Notes under the pieces: model-generated
What the model was told of the DNA's origin: nothing
The model's input: only the letters and a program-made list of their open reading frames with translations
Databases searched by the model: none
In this document: piece after piece, positions 1 to 8,550 of the stretch
Layout of the letters: every line of letters starts with the position of its first letter
Position numbering within the stretch: position 1 is the first letter of the stretch
Position numbers and translations under genes: made by a program
From: Enterovibrio qingdaonensis
Lineage (GTDB): Bacteria > Pseudomonadota > Gammaproteobacteria > Enterobacterales > Vibrionaceae
NCBI RefSeq assembly: GCF_028683135.1
Contig: NZ_JAJUBB010000021.1
Span: forward strand, 1-64,000
Length of the DNA stretch: 64,000 nucleotides
Direction of reading: 5' to 3'

Positions 1-39
1 AACTTATTAGCGGGCAACTTGCCCGTTTAGTACAAAACC

Positions 40-149
40 GGGACGCCCGATTAGTCCGCGTACACTTGTGCTAATTTACCATATAAGTTATTAAAATCAG
101 TGGATTAACTTTTATAACTTTGACTTAAATAGGAGAAAACGGGCGTCCC
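40..149. repeat. Inverted repeat at the left edge, 10-bp arms
   Basis: The ten bases at 40-49 (gggacgcccg) recur as their exact reverse complement at 140-149, about 90 bases apart. A shorter hairpin (arms at 11-16 and 20-25, followed by three T) lies just before. No gene is visible in bases 1-424, so the left 280 bases hold only these symmetric elements and AT-rich sequence. The hairpin at 11-28 could end a gene lying outside the window. Function unknown. Confidence 0.4.
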
Positions 150-283
150 TTACTAAAAAAAGGTTCATTTTTACTATACACATTGAACTGTGCATTCATA
201 CAGTATAAATACATAAGTGATATTTGGGCTTTTTGGGATAATTCGAGCACTCGGATGGTCGAAACGCTAACTCACTTTGGGGC

Positions 284-319
284 AGAAACGGTTTAGAGCT
301 ACTGAACTAAACCGTTTCT
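284..319. repeat. 13-bp perfect inverted repeat (hairpin) downstream of the DUF3360 gene
   Basis: The arms 284-296 and 307-319 are exact reverse complements and enclose a 10-base loop. The element lies about 105 bases beyond the stop codon of the DUF3360 gene, which reads leftwards. Neither side has the run of T expected of an intrinsic terminator, so it may be a processing or transcript-end hairpin, or a protein-binding palindrome. Confidence 0.45.
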
Positions 320-424
320 ATCAGGCTAAAAAAAGCACCTTCAAACCATAAACTCGCATTGTGAGCGTATCTACGCAAATGCTAGACTGTCTTAGCTACT
401 GATTTAAAAGCACTTATTCAAAGA

Positions 425-1933
425 TTAACGAAAACTTGGGATAATCGCCGGTATCCCTGGAAGTAAACCAACCAATGCCATCACACCACTTAGCACGATA
501 AACATAATGCCAGGCAACACCCAGCGGCTCATTTTACTAAGCTCACTACTACGTTCCTTACAACCGACTAAGCCTAAGTTATCCAACAGCATGGTGAGAG
601 CCCAACCAAATGCAGGATTAACGAGCGCTGAAGAAAATACAACAATCGCTGCCGACTGTGTGGTTTTACCTTCACGCGTCATTTCCATTCCAGCTTCTAG
701 CAATGGCACAAATACCCCAACAATGAGCGCGACACAAAGTACAGGTTGCCAAATAGCTAAATCCATCGGGTAACCCCAAATGGCGGCGATGATACAGAAC
801 AGAGCCGTGAGCAAAGCACCAGCAGGAATAGGACGCTTAGCAATCGCTGCCGGTACGATATAAGTCCCCCATGAAGACGTAAAGTTTGTGCCACCGAGCA
901 GAGAACCGAACGTTTGACGAATTGAAGCGGTGGTCATGGTATCGTCAATGTTCATGTGTACTTTTTCGGTACGTTCTGGATAGCTGATTTTTTGAAATAC
1001 TTGATGTCCTAAGAAATCTGGCGACCACATCGCCACAGCTAAAATAGCAAACGGTAATACCACCATGAAATGTTCAATCGTAGGTAGGCCTAGCATCCAG
1101 CCTGTATCTTCTCCCCACCAATACATGGGGTTCATGTTGGGTAAACCTGGCTCGGTTTGGAAAGAAAACGGCGCACCCATAGCAAAAGCTAACGTACCAC
1201 CCAGCAAGCAACTAAGAGGGACGGCTAGCCAACGTTTACGGAAATGTTCCAATAACGCATACAGAATAATGGTGCAAAAGATCACGACAAAGGCGATGTG
1301 GCTCATTCCGATTCCCTCCGCCCAAGCGAACAGCTTTTTAACTTGAGAAGCGGTTCCAACAAAGCCAAGGTAGAGCAATAAGCCGCCACACACGCCTTTA
1401 CTGGTGAGATTTGCCAGCATGCTGCCACCTTTACTGATGGCTAACAGTATGCCAAAAGCGCCAATCAGCAAACCAAAGGCCATAGGGTGCCCGCCTGCTG
1501 CAACGACTATAGGAATTAAAGGGATGAGTGGGCCGTGTGTACCCGCGAGGTTTGCGGTCGGCAATAGAAAGCCGGAGAAAAGAATGATGAAAACAGAGGC
1601 GATCAGTAGTTCATAACGAACATTTTCTAATATAAATCCTTCATTCAGCCCTAGCGAACCGGCAAAAGTTGCTGCAATGGCTCCCACCATTACAACTTTA
1701 CCAATGGTCGCGGCCATCGCTGGAATGGTGTCTTCTACCTCGAATCGATAATCTTTAAACGGCAAATTGGGACGCCAGCGTTTAGGCGCCATGATTTGTA
1801 ATTCATGTTCTAGATACTGTTCGCGGGAATCAAATTCCGATCTTGGTTTATGTTGTTGTTCATAAGTGAGTTCATCCTCATTGGCTTGAGGCGTATCTGT
1901 TCGTATATCTGCGGACTCTAACGTAGTGCTCAT
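425..1933 (-). CDS. DUF3360 family multi-pass membrane protein, putative transporter
   Basis: The 502-residue product has about 80 hydrophilic N-terminal residues and then roughly a dozen hydrophobic segments. I recognise it as the DUF3360 family found widely in Vibrionaceae, which resembles the SulP/NCS2 type of inner-membrane permease. Features supporting a carrier are the glycine-rich hydrophobic stretches near residues 125-160 (NLAGTHGPLIPLIP) and a loop near 330-350. The substrate is unknown. The start is supported by an AAGGAA ribosome site five bases before the ATG. It appears to be a single-gene unit, with no co-directional neighbour on either side. Family assignment is fairly sure; transport is inference from the topology. 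Confidence 0.8.
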   Translation of the reverse strand: MSTTLESADIRTDTPQANEDELTYEQQHKPRSEFDSREQYLEHELQIMAPKRWRPNLPFKDYRFEVEDTIPAMAATIGKVVMVGAIAATFAGSLGLNEGFILENVRYELLIASVFIILFSGFLLPTANLAGTHGPLIPLIPIVVAAGGHPMAFGLLIGAFGILLAISKGGSMLANLTSKGVCGGLLLYLGFVGTASQVKKLFAWAEGIGMSHIAFVVIFCTIILYALLEHFRKRWLAVPLSCLLGGTLAFAMGAPFSFQTEPGLPNMNPMYWWGEDTGWMLGLPTIEHFMVVLPFAILAVAMWSPDFLGHQVFQKISYPERTEKVHMNIDDTMTTASIRQTFGSLLGGTNFTSSWGTYIVPAAIAKRPIPAGALLTALFCIIAAIWGYPMDLAIWQPVLCVALIVGVFVPLLEAGMEMTREGKTTQSAAIVVFSSALVNPAFGWALTMLLDNLGLVGCKERSSELSKMSRWVLPGIMFIVLSGVMALVGLLPGIPAIIPSFR

Positions 1934-2169
1934 TATGATTCCTTTCGTTCACACTCTAAGGTGTGTTTTTCCAACCAGCGTTATTGACTCACCAAACGAA
2001 GATTAAGCGAGTCGTCGTCTATATCTTTTCTGCCACAAGAACTCGATGACTGATTTTTATGAACCTTTGAAATTTTGTTGCTAGTACCTTATACCAAACG
2101 AAAAAACACAAATAGTCTCAGATAGTTAGACATTAGTCGTAGGGTACGACTACCAGCATGGGCTTTGTT

Positions 2170-2304
2170 ATGGAATTCTATAGAACTAGCCTCAAGGGCT
2201 TTGGCGAAAGCGAATGGAAGGTCAAGAAGCATGGTACTGACGGAAAGCGCAGAGTCTGGAGAAAGTTGCATGTGGCGGTGGATATCAGTACTCACGACCA
2301 CTAA
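2170..2304 (+). pseudogene. IS5/IS903-type transposase remnant
   Basis: A 44-codon stretch encodes a segment of an IS903-group (IS5 family) DDE transposase: the core reads GFGESEWKVKKHGTDGKRRV, then WRKLHVAVDISTHDH, ending at a stop. In intact relatives this segment follows the first catalytic aspartate (the DSTGLK motif). Here the bases just upstream look like a frameshifted version of that motif. Neither the N-terminal third nor the rest of the catalytic domain is present, so the element is dead. An 8-bp-arm hairpin lies at 2134-2152 immediately before it. No complete terminal inverted repeat was found. The flanks (1934-2169 and 2305-2556) hold no other gene that I can support. Confidence 0.75.
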
Positions 2305-2556
2305 ATCAACATTACTAGCCAACTTTCAACCACCTCTATTTATTACTTAGAATCAATTGAAGCAATATAAATATGAGAAAAAGTAAGTCAAATCTTACTT
2401 GGTTTGATTAATGTGTTTGTCTGACGAAACAAAAAAAGGGGCAAAAACGTGCCAGAATAGTTTGGCCTATACAGGTGGAAAAAAGTGAGCTGCGCGTAGT
2501 CTGCTAAGCCACTTATATTAGGTTAGTAAAAGCATCTTTAAATCTTAACTAATTGT

Positions 2557-3042
2557 TTAAGAAGATACTTTATTTAGATTTAGAACCCATTTTTCTAGTT
2601 CTTCGTTATCGTCATCAACAACTCCCCCTGCAAAAACGAAATTGTTCGCCTTTACAACATTGAGTGACGCTACATTCGTTGATGAAATCAATGCGACTAC
2701 ATTTTCGACTAAACCAGAGTTAAACGCTACTTTGCAAAGTTTGTTAACCGCGGACTTTGCTAACCCAAGACCTTGCTGCTGCTCTGCAACATTGTAACCA
2801 ATTTCAACCTCACCAGCGTTAGGTTCATTTTTAAAACCACAAAAGCCAACCACATGGTTATGGAGCAGCATCATGTAAGGCAACGACCATATTTCATCCT
2901 TTCCGCTTTGAGCATGTTGAACAGAACGATAAAGTACATGCTCAGGCGGAATTGAGCCGACACAGAAATCAACCTCCACACCAATACTTGCCGAACTGAT
3001 CAATTGATGAAGCTGGTCCGTATTTAGCTGCTTTAACTCCAT
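2557..3042 (-). CDS. GNAT family N-acetyltransferase
   Basis: The 161-residue protein has the layout of a RimJ/RimL-like GNAT enzyme, which transfers an acetyl group from acetyl-CoA to an amine. Strand 4 (EVEIGYNVAEQQQGLGLAKS, near residues 78-97) carries the acetyl-CoA pyrophosphate loop as Q-Q-Q-G-L-G-L-A. The later segment SSTNVASLNVVKANNFVFAG is the usual 'N..S..v..k.nF' motif of the family. The acceptor substrate cannot be read. A GAGTGG ribosome site precedes the start. It lies downstream of the kinase-like gene on the same strand, but 225 bases away, so co-transcription is doubtful. Confidence 0.85.
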   Translation of the reverse strand: MELKQLNTDQLHQLISSASIGVEVDFCVGSIPPEHVLYRSVQHAQSGKDEIWSLPYMMLLHNHVVGFCGFKNEPNAGEVEIGYNVAEQQQGLGLAKSAVNKLCKVAFNSGLVENVVALISSTNVASLNVVKANNFVFAGGVVDDDNEELEKWVLNLNKVSS

Positions 3043-3057
3043 GTTCCACTCTGTGCC

Positions 3058-3251
3058 TAACGCTTATAAGTCGGATAACTTTCAGTAGGGTAAATCATAT
3101 TGGCAGAATGTGAATATATTTAACCACTGAATCAGAAAGGCATTCGGAAAACGCATCAACCACAATCTGTCAGCGTTTCTCTCTCTGAGGAAACGATACC
3201 GACAGATTGCTTTGAAACTAACCCGTCTTCGATCCGTGGGCGGTAGCGTTA
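3058..3251 (-). other. attC-like inverted-repeat region (candidate cassette recombination site)
   Basis: On the minus strand this spacer begins with TAACGCT and ends with AGCGTTAGGC. The seven-base arms (3245-3251 and 3058-3064) are complementary, and the right arm contains GTTAGGC, which fits the integron core site GTTRRRY. A second, inner imperfect hairpin lies at 3164-3208 (arms aatctgtc/gacagatt and cgtttc/gaaacg). The left core does not fit the RYYYAAC rule well, and the flanking genes are not spaced like cassettes. This is only a candidate. Confidence 0.25.
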
Positions 3252-3267
3252 TCTCTCAGGTGCACTG

Positions 3268-3786
3268 TCAGCTCAGCTTTTTGAGCAGTTGAGCGGCTGC
3301 CTCTTTGGGGTGAATATCACTCGTATCCACTTCCAAATCGTATTTCATGTATTTATGTACCTGTGGGAACTCCCACTCTGCAAGGCCGATTGCTCTGTCG
3401 CCACGTGCGAGTTCGCGTGCCACGCAAACCTCTAGACGACACTCGACTTTCACTCGCACCACGTGGAAACCAGTGAGGACGTTTTCAAGTGCGTTTATCT
3501 CGTCTTCGTTTATCCACGCGTTATCTATGATCACCCTGCAACCGGATGTCAGCAGTGCCTTTACGCTTTGATGGTAGCCTTCCGTCAGTTGACCATAGTC
3601 ATAACCATCACGCGTGATAGGCTCGCCCTTCATCATGTGTTGCAAATCTGATGGTGGTAATGCGTACAAAACACTGTCAATGCTGAAATTCAGATACTGT
3701 GTGGGCAAAAGCTCCTGCAACTCTTTTGCCAGGCTCGTTTTGCCGGAACTACCCGTGCCGTTTAGCAATATGACATCTGGATACAT
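3268..3786 (-). CDS. Chloramphenicol phosphotransferase-like P-loop kinase
   Basis: The 172-residue protein has the size and motif order of the CPT family (Streptomyces chloramphenicol 3-O-phosphotransferase). A Walker A loop GTGSSGKTS lies at residues 10-18. The FSIDSVLYALP segment after the second strand carries an aspartate at the substrate side. VIIDNAWI is a Walker B-like strand, and the basic lid region follows VCVARELARGDRAIG. Whether it phosphorylates an antibiotic is not shown; many relatives have unknown small-molecule substrates. AAGGAG lies seven bases before the ATG. The VOC gene upstream ends 34 bases earlier on the same strand, so the two are probably one transcript. Confidence 0.75.
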   Translation of the reverse strand: MYPDVILLNGTGSSGKTSLAKELQELLPTQYLNFSIDSVLYALPPSDLQHMMKGEPITRDGYDYGQLTEGYHQSVKALLTSGCRVIIDNAWINEDEINALENVLTGFHVVRVKVECRLEVCVARELARGDRAIGLAEWEFPQVHKYMKYDLEVDTSDIHPKEAAAQLLKKLS

Positions 3787-3820
3787 ACATAGACTCCTTC
3801 AAAAGATAACGACAATCTGT

Positions 3821-4201
3821 TTATATTTCAGCGTTTACCCGCCAAGGTGGATTCAGTCGATTTTCCCCCGCCCAGTAAAGCTTGATTTCATTACCCGATG
3901 GATCGACAAGCATGGCTTCTCTCCACAAGTAATCTTTGTCCTTAGGTTCTTCTACAAACTCAATCCCTTTTGCCTTCAAGTCTTCTACTAGGGCATCAAG
4001 TTGCTCATGCTCGAAATAAATAACACTGTTATTTTTGGAGTCGGGATTTCCTAAATAGAGTGAAAACGTCGCGTCACCTTCTGGACATTCAAAACGGGCA
4101 TAATGGTCATCAGCCACTATTTGATTGAATCCAAGGGTTTTGTAAAAGTTGACGGATTCTTCCATGTCTTTGACAGTCAATGTCACTTGATTGAGGTTCA
4201 T
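3821..4201 (-). CDS. VOC (glyoxalase/bleomycin-resistance-like) family protein
   Basis: The 126-residue protein consists of one vicinal-oxygen-chelate fold unit pair: N-terminal NLNQVTLTVKDMEESVNFYKTLGF and C-terminal EAMLVDPSGNEIKLYWAG, the usual beta-alpha-beta-beta-beta repeats. The C-terminal glutamate of GNEIKLY is the common metal ligand. Members include dioxygenases, glyoxalases and binding proteins, and the substrate here cannot be told. GGGAG precedes the ATG by five bases. It lies 34 bases ahead of the CPT-like kinase gene and probably shares its transcript. Confidence 0.85.
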   Translation of the reverse strand: MNLNQVTLTVKDMEESVNFYKTLGFNQIVADDHYARFECPEGDATFSLYLGNPDSKNNSVIYFEHEQLDALVEDLKAKGIEFVEEPKDKDYLWREAMLVDPSGNEIKLYWAGENRLNPPWRVNAEI

Positions 4202-4411
4202 AGAAACTCCCTGATGAACAGACTCTTAATTCGCCATCACTTTACATGGTGTTGAAAAATACACGACTATCATTAGGCGTTTTTTGCGAGCGGGAGAGGG
4301 TGAGCAGAAAAGTGCAAAGGCACGGCATGTTAGGGGCAGGAATAATCTAGGCGATAAGGAACGCGGCTAAGCATTACACCGCCGTATTACGCCGTTTCGC
4401 TTTGACGCGTC

Positions 4412-4765
4412 TTACTCCTCTTCACTTTTAGAAAACCACCGGCTGAGCTTTTCTGCGGCTTTTTCGGAATGCTCGGGTTTTACGTACATCACAACTGCGG
4501 CGGCGGCAGCAAACAACACACCTAAATCATCAGAAAACCCCACTGCAGGCGTTAAGTCAGGAATGGCGTCAATCGGCGCGATGAAGTAACCCAAAGCGGC
4601 AAATATCGTTGTTTTAGCCCATTTCGGCGTGTCATTGTCGGTCGCTGAATAGTAGAGCGTCAGTGCTTTTTCCAGCACATCGTAGCCTGCTTTTTTCGCA
4701 AACCCTTTGGCTTTGTCCCAAAATCGCGCTTCGGTATATTCATCTAAATACTTATTGTCACTCAT
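4412..4765 (-). CDS. YkvA family (DUF1232) membrane protein
   Basis: The 117-residue protein carries the DUF1232 signature near residues 50-80: PKWAKTTIFAALGYFIAPIDAIPDL followed by GFSDDLGVL. The 'P.D.iPD' pattern and the hydrophobic stretch after it identify the family. Its function is not established. The N-terminus is hydrophilic and the end is charged. A strong GGAGGC site lies seven bases before the start. It is a single gene, divergent from the potassium channel gene across a 226-base gap. Confidence 0.85.
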   Translation of the reverse strand: MSDNKYLDEYTEARFWDKAKGFAKKAGYDVLEKALTLYYSATDNDTPKWAKTTIFAALGYFIAPIDAIPDLTPAVGFSDDLGVLFAAAAAVVMYVKPEHSEKAAEKLSRWFSKSEEE

Positions 4766-4939
4766 CGATACCGCCTCCTTTTAGCGACGTTATTTCAAAC
4801 CACATCTTTACACATACTTGCTTCTCATGACTTCGCGTTGTGACGTTAAGACACTGAGATCCGAATCACACCCATCCCCTGCTAGAACATAAAGCATGTG
4901 CAAGACTGATATAGTACTTACCAAAATGTAACAGAATAG

Positions 4940-4967
4940 AAATGGCCAGTCTTCGAGACGGCCATTT
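4940..4967 (+). promoter_or_regulatory. Strong hairpin in the leader of the potassium channel gene
   Basis: The arms aaatggcc (4940-4947) and ggccattt (4960-4967) pair perfectly. An inner gtct/agac stem closes a three-base loop, with one bulged A. The right arm ends in four T. It lies only 25 bases before the channel start codon, and no coding gene precedes it on this strand. It may be an attenuator, or the terminator of a small transcript starting in 4800-4930. Confidence 0.45.
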
Positions 4968-4991
4968 TGTCACCATATAGGACACGCGTTA

Positions 4992-6017
4992 ATGACGAAG
5001 TGGTACATGGTGCGACGATGGGTAGCTTCCCAGTTTCAACATTTGAGAGGCCGGCATATTGCCGTTGCTGTCGTCGCTTATGCACTCATCAGTTGGGTTT
5101 TGCTAACCGCTGCAGGCGAACAGGCTCTCACCTCTCCCTTTGTTGATTTTATTTATTACCTTATCGTCACTGCGTCGACGGTGGGATACGGCGATATGTC
5201 TCCGCAAACCGCGGCCGGGAAATGGATCGTCTTGTTATTTGTGATCCCCTGTGGTCTGAGTATTTTTGCCATCGGTGTCGGTCGATTAGCAAGTGTCACC
5301 ATCGCATATTGGCGTAAAGGGTTATTAGGAAAAAGGAGTGTTGACGTGTCAGGACATATTTTGATTTTGGGGTGGAATGAAAGCCGAACTCTCCATTTAA
5401 TTGACATGCTGCTTCACGAAGAAAAAGACAAGCGCCCAATCGTACTTTGTGTCCGTGCAGACATCGAAAACCCGCTGCCTAAGGAAATTGATTTCGTGCG
5501 CACCACCAGCTTTACCGACGAAACGGCCATGTCGCGAGCTGGCGTTCATGATGCTGAGTGCATCATCATCGACAATCCAGAAGATGATATTACGTTTGCT
5601 GCCGCGCTGTTTTGTGCGAGCAAAAATCCAAACGTTCATATTCTTGCCTACTTCCAAGAAGAAGTGCTCAGTAACCTTCTTAAAACCCATTGTCCTAACG
5701 CCGAGTGTGTCCCATCCGTTTCCGTTGAGATGCTGGCAAAATCGGCCGTCGATCCGGGCTCATCAGAATTGCATCATGAATTGCTCAATACCCGAAAAGG
5801 CATGACGCAGTATGCTGTTACCTATCCTGCGAATGCCAAGCATACAACGGTAAATGACCTATTTCTTCGCATGAAGCAAAACTATGATGCCACCTTGATT
5901 GGTATCCGCCGCGACAATCAGGTTCGATTAAACCCCGGGTTAGAGGAAGACGTGAAACCCAACGATCTGCTGTTTTACATTGCAGATGAACGCGTTCAAG
6001 ACTTTACCTGGGAATAG
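4992..6017 (+). CDS. Two-transmembrane potassium channel with TrkA-N (RCK) domain
   Basis: The 341-residue inner-membrane protein passes K+ ions. TM1 lies at about residues 22-42, a pore loop has the K+ selectivity filter TVGYGD at 63-68, and TM2 at about 78-100. The cytoplasmic RCK part begins with a Rossmann nucleotide loop at 121-133 (GHILILGWNESRT), and a TrkA-C-like end follows from about residue 270. This is the plan of MthK/Kch-type channels gated by a ligand on the RCK ring. An AGGA site lies nine bases before the ATG, within a leader that carries a strong hairpin. The gene ends at a bidirectional terminator. Confidence 0.9.
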   Translation: MTKWYMVRRWVASQFQHLRGRHIAVAVVAYALISWVLLTAAGEQALTSPFVDFIYYLIVTASTVGYGDMSPQTAAGKWIVLLFVIPCGLSIFAIGVGRLASVTIAYWRKGLLGKRSVDVSGHILILGWNESRTLHLIDMLLHEEKDKRPIVLCVRADIENPLPKEIDFVRTTSFTDETAMSRAGVHDAECIIIDNPEDDITFAAALFCASKNPNVHILAYFQEEVLSNLLKTHCPNAECVPSVSVEMLAKSAVDPGSSELHHELLNTRKGMTQYAVTYPANAKHTTVNDLFLRMKQNYDATLIGIRRDNQVRLNPGLEEDVKPNDLLFYIADERVQDFTWE

Positions 6018-6039
6018 AAAGCATAAGAGTAGAAAATCA

Positions 6040-6065
6040 AAAGGGAGCAAACGCTCCCTTTCTTT
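6040..6065. terminator. Bidirectional intrinsic terminator
   Basis: The stem AAAGGGAGC / GCTCCCTTT (6040-6048 and 6053-6061) has loop AAAC and is followed by CTTTT on the plus strand. It separates the converging potassium channel and GTPase genes and could serve both. Confidence 0.85.
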
Positions 6066-6082
6066 TAGCTTCGAACACGCTA

Positions 6083-7051
6083 CTACGCCAGATTAAACCT
6101 CTGGCGCAAATTTCTTCTTAACAGATACCCAACTTCTCTTCCCTGTTTACCTAAATACGCACCCAGCAAACCACCAAATCGTGACCCACCTTTGGCCCCT
6201 TCGTAAACGGTATCAAACAAGGTGTTTTCGACTACCGTGAGATAGTCTTTTCTATCATCACCATCAAGCCAAGCGAGCGACTGAGGATTTAATGGTGCAT
6301 CCATTAAGACAAACTTTTTTTCCGCTGGCAGTTTTTCAAGCATGGTCGCCATTAACTTCATCAAATTGAAAGGATGTGTGGATTCCCCTTGCCGCGTCAA
6401 TTCTGCTGCGATACAAACAGGGGCGATTTCCAGCCCTGATTCATCAAGCAGACAATGACGAAGCAAAGACGCCGTGCTCTCTGGCCAGATTTCCACCTCT
6501 GGTGAGGGGCTATCCATCACAAAATCCCAGTCATAGGCATAACTCGCCACATCCACTTTATTTAACGCAACGACCAGCCTGTCTTCAAACTCACTGCCTA
6601 AAGCCGGAACGATTATGTCTGTGATCAAACGGTAGCCATCATTTAAGTTACGCTCTGCGGCATCAAGCACAACGACGGCCATATCTATTAACGGGTTGCC
6701 ATCACCATCGTGCTCACTGAGGGTCGCACCAATTTGCATTTCTATCAGCTGATCATGCACTTTATCACCAGTTAATCCCGGATAATCCCATACAATAAGA
6801 TCACCAGATTGGTAACGCGTAATGCCACTCACAGCATCTAATTCCGCAGAAGGAAATAGACTCTCGCCAAACAATGCTCTGATCGTCGCGGTTTTTCCTA
6901 CACCTTGAGGTCCCGCAAACAGCAGAGTTAACGGTCGGGCTTCAAGTTGATGCAGACGAAGTTGCAACACTGCTTTTTTAAATTCATCGACGAGTGACGA
7001 TTGGCTGATATCAAGCGCGAGCTGACGCGAAAATGATTTACTGCTTTCCAT
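6083..7051 (-). CDS. Era/YeeP-like GTPase family protein
   Basis: The 322-residue protein has a GTP-binding domain with G1 GPQGVGKT (47-54), G3 WDYPG (88-92) and G4 NKVD (164-167). This places it with the 50S-ribosome-binding-GTPase-like/YeeP group of MMR_HSR1 proteins. The C-terminal 45 residues (FGGLLGAYLGKQGREVGYLLRRN) are conserved with the next gene on the same strand, so the two are paralogues from a duplication. Cellular role unknown; the glycine-rich helical tail might contact membrane or a partner. It is preceded by a 171-base gap containing the terminator of the paralogue, so it is likely transcribed separately. Confidence 0.8.
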   Translation of the reverse strand: MESSKSFSRQLALDISQSSLVDEFKKAVLQLRLHQLEARPLTLLFAGPQGVGKTATIRALFGESLFPSAELDAVSGITRYQSGDLIVWDYPGLTGDKVHDQLIEMQIGATLSEHDGDGNPLIDMAVVVLDAAERNLNDGYRLITDIIVPALGSEFEDRLVVALNKVDVASYAYDWDFVMDSPSPEVEIWPESTASLLRHCLLDESGLEIAPVCIAAELTRQGESTHPFNLMKLMATMLEKLPAEKKFVLMDAPLNPQSLAWLDGDDRKDYLTVVENTLFDTVYEGAKGGSRFGGLLGAYLGKQGREVGYLLRRNLRQRFNLA

Positions 7052-7173
7052 AGAAATCTACCTCAATGAGTACCACATATTCCCTTGTCCAACTGCAACT
7101 ATACGCAAAGTGTTGAGTAAAGTTTGTCTCGCTCTTGATAGGGAAAGTGTATTTCCCCCAAGAGCTGAGGACA

Positions 7174-7201
7174 AAAAAGCCAGCATTCAAACTGGCTTTT
7201 T
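7174..7201 (-). terminator. Intrinsic terminator of the upstream GTPase paralogue
   Basis: The arms aaaaagccag (7174-7183) and ctggcttttt (7192-7201) enclose an 8-base loop. Read leftwards the stem ends in a run of T, placing it right for ending the gene that stops at 7223. Confidence 0.85.
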
Positions 7202-7222
7202 ATTCCATTTTAAATCAATACG

Positions 7223-8266
7223 TTAAATGCTTATTCCGAATTGACGTCTTAACGCATCACAGACAATTTCACCCAGTGCTCTGCCATTTCGGCCAAGGAA
7301 CGCACCCAGCTGACCACCGAATCTGTCACCATCTCTTGCGCCGAGATGGAGGTTATCAAAACAGAGATTTTCAACGCTTTGAAGGTACAGCAGCCTGTCA
7401 TCATGATCGCGCCAATAATCATCACCGCGCGTGAAAGGCTGATTAAGAAGGAGGAGACGCTTCTCTTCTGGTAGCGTCACCATCATTCGAGCAATCACCT
7501 TCATCAAATTGTATGGTCGATGGGACGGCGACTCTCCCGCCAACGCACTGTAGGCAATTGGTCGAGTCTGTACCCCAGTGTTGTGAATGAGGCGATAGCG
7601 TATGGTCGCCGCTGTGCAGTCCAGCCAAATCTCGGCATCCAATGGCATGAGTTGGCTAGACGATGTTCCGCGGACATTTCGCGCCACTTTGTCAGCCTTA
7701 TTCATTAGTACCATCAAGCGATTTTCAGTCTGTCTGCCCAACATAGGTACTAAGGTATCGCTAATGTCACGATAACAATCTTCAAGGTTATTGCTGGTTG
7801 CATCTAACACCACCAACACCAAATCAATCAGGGGACGTCCCTGCTCATCGTTTTCCGACAGCAAAGAGCCAAGCTCGGCAGTCATGCGTTTTGGATCCGC
7901 ACTCTCGCTTGGTAATCGCGACTCCCATAGCGTCAAATGTTCGAGCTCGTGACGCGCAATAAGCTGCGGGGTTTCTGCACTTTCGGACCATGAATGTTCG
8001 CCAAATAATGCAGCCAGTGTTGATGTTTTCCCGACATCGGCCGCCCCCACCATCAAGATATTGAGTGATTCTGAGGACAAGGCAGCGATACGTTGTTGAA
8101 CACGAATTTTATAGTCATCTTCTATCGTACTGGATGCACTAACATGTTGACTGATTTCGGAAAAGAATGAGAGCGCATGAGGGTGAACCGTAGACGTTTC
8201 ATCCTTGTTTTGACTATTCAGTAACGCCCGAAATATTTGTGTATTGACGTTATTTTCCATCTGCAT
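7223..8266 (-). CDS. Divergent GTPase-like paralogue with degenerate G3 motif
   Basis: The 347-residue paralogue of the neighbouring GTPase has an intact P-loop GAADVGKT (74-81) and an NKAD G4 motif. At the G3 position, where DxxG is expected, it reads WESRLPS. Loss of the G3 aspartate and glycine suggests weak or altered hydrolysis. The shared C-terminal signature is FGGQLGAFLGRNGRALG. I chose the ATG at 8266 because GAGGAG lies about ten bases before it; the reading frame stays open 21 codons further upstream without a good ribosome site. Function unknown. Confidence 0.8.
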   Translation of the reverse strand: MQMENNVNTQIFRALLNSQNKDETSTVHPHALSFFSEISQHVSASSTIEDDYKIRVQQRIAALSSESLNILMVGAADVGKTSTLAALFGEHSWSESAETPQLIARHELEHLTLWESRLPSESADPKRMTAELGSLLSENDEQGRPLIDLVLVVLDATSNNLEDCYRDISDTLVPMLGRQTENRLMVLMNKADKVARNVRGTSSSQLMPLDAEIWLDCTAATIRYRLIHNTGVQTRPIAYSALAGESPSHRPYNLMKVIARMMVTLPEEKRLLLLNQPFTRGDDYWRDHDDRLLYLQSVENLCFDNLHLGARDGDRFGGQLGAFLGRNGRALGEIVCDALRRQFGISI

Positions 8267-8550
8267 GGTGGTGGTTCTCCTCTTTACTAGATTCACTGCT
8301 GAACCGGGACACCTTTCCACTATATGCACTTAAGGCATCAGCATACTGTCTCGCACTTGATAGAGACCGTAAGTTTTTCTGACTGCATTTGAAAAAACGT
8401 TTTGAAAGAGAGCGTTAGCCCCAAAGAAATATGCCCGTTCAAAAAGGGCAATATGGTGTAGTCTCTATCTCGGCAACGAAACCTAAGGGTCACTCAACCG
8501 CTAATTTTCAAAACCCGCGACAAACAAGGTGTAGGCTATGTTGCTGACGG

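Noticed and set aside
2089-2322. 77-codon minus-strand frame over the IS remnant
   Set aside because: The opposite strand encodes a recognisable IS903-type transposase segment; the minus frame is its shadow.
2305-4411. Reading the GNAT, CPT-like and VOC genes as a run of integron cassettes
   Set aside because: The CPT-like and VOC genes are only 34 bases apart with no attC between them, and no integrase gene is in the window; only one weak attC-like spacer exists.
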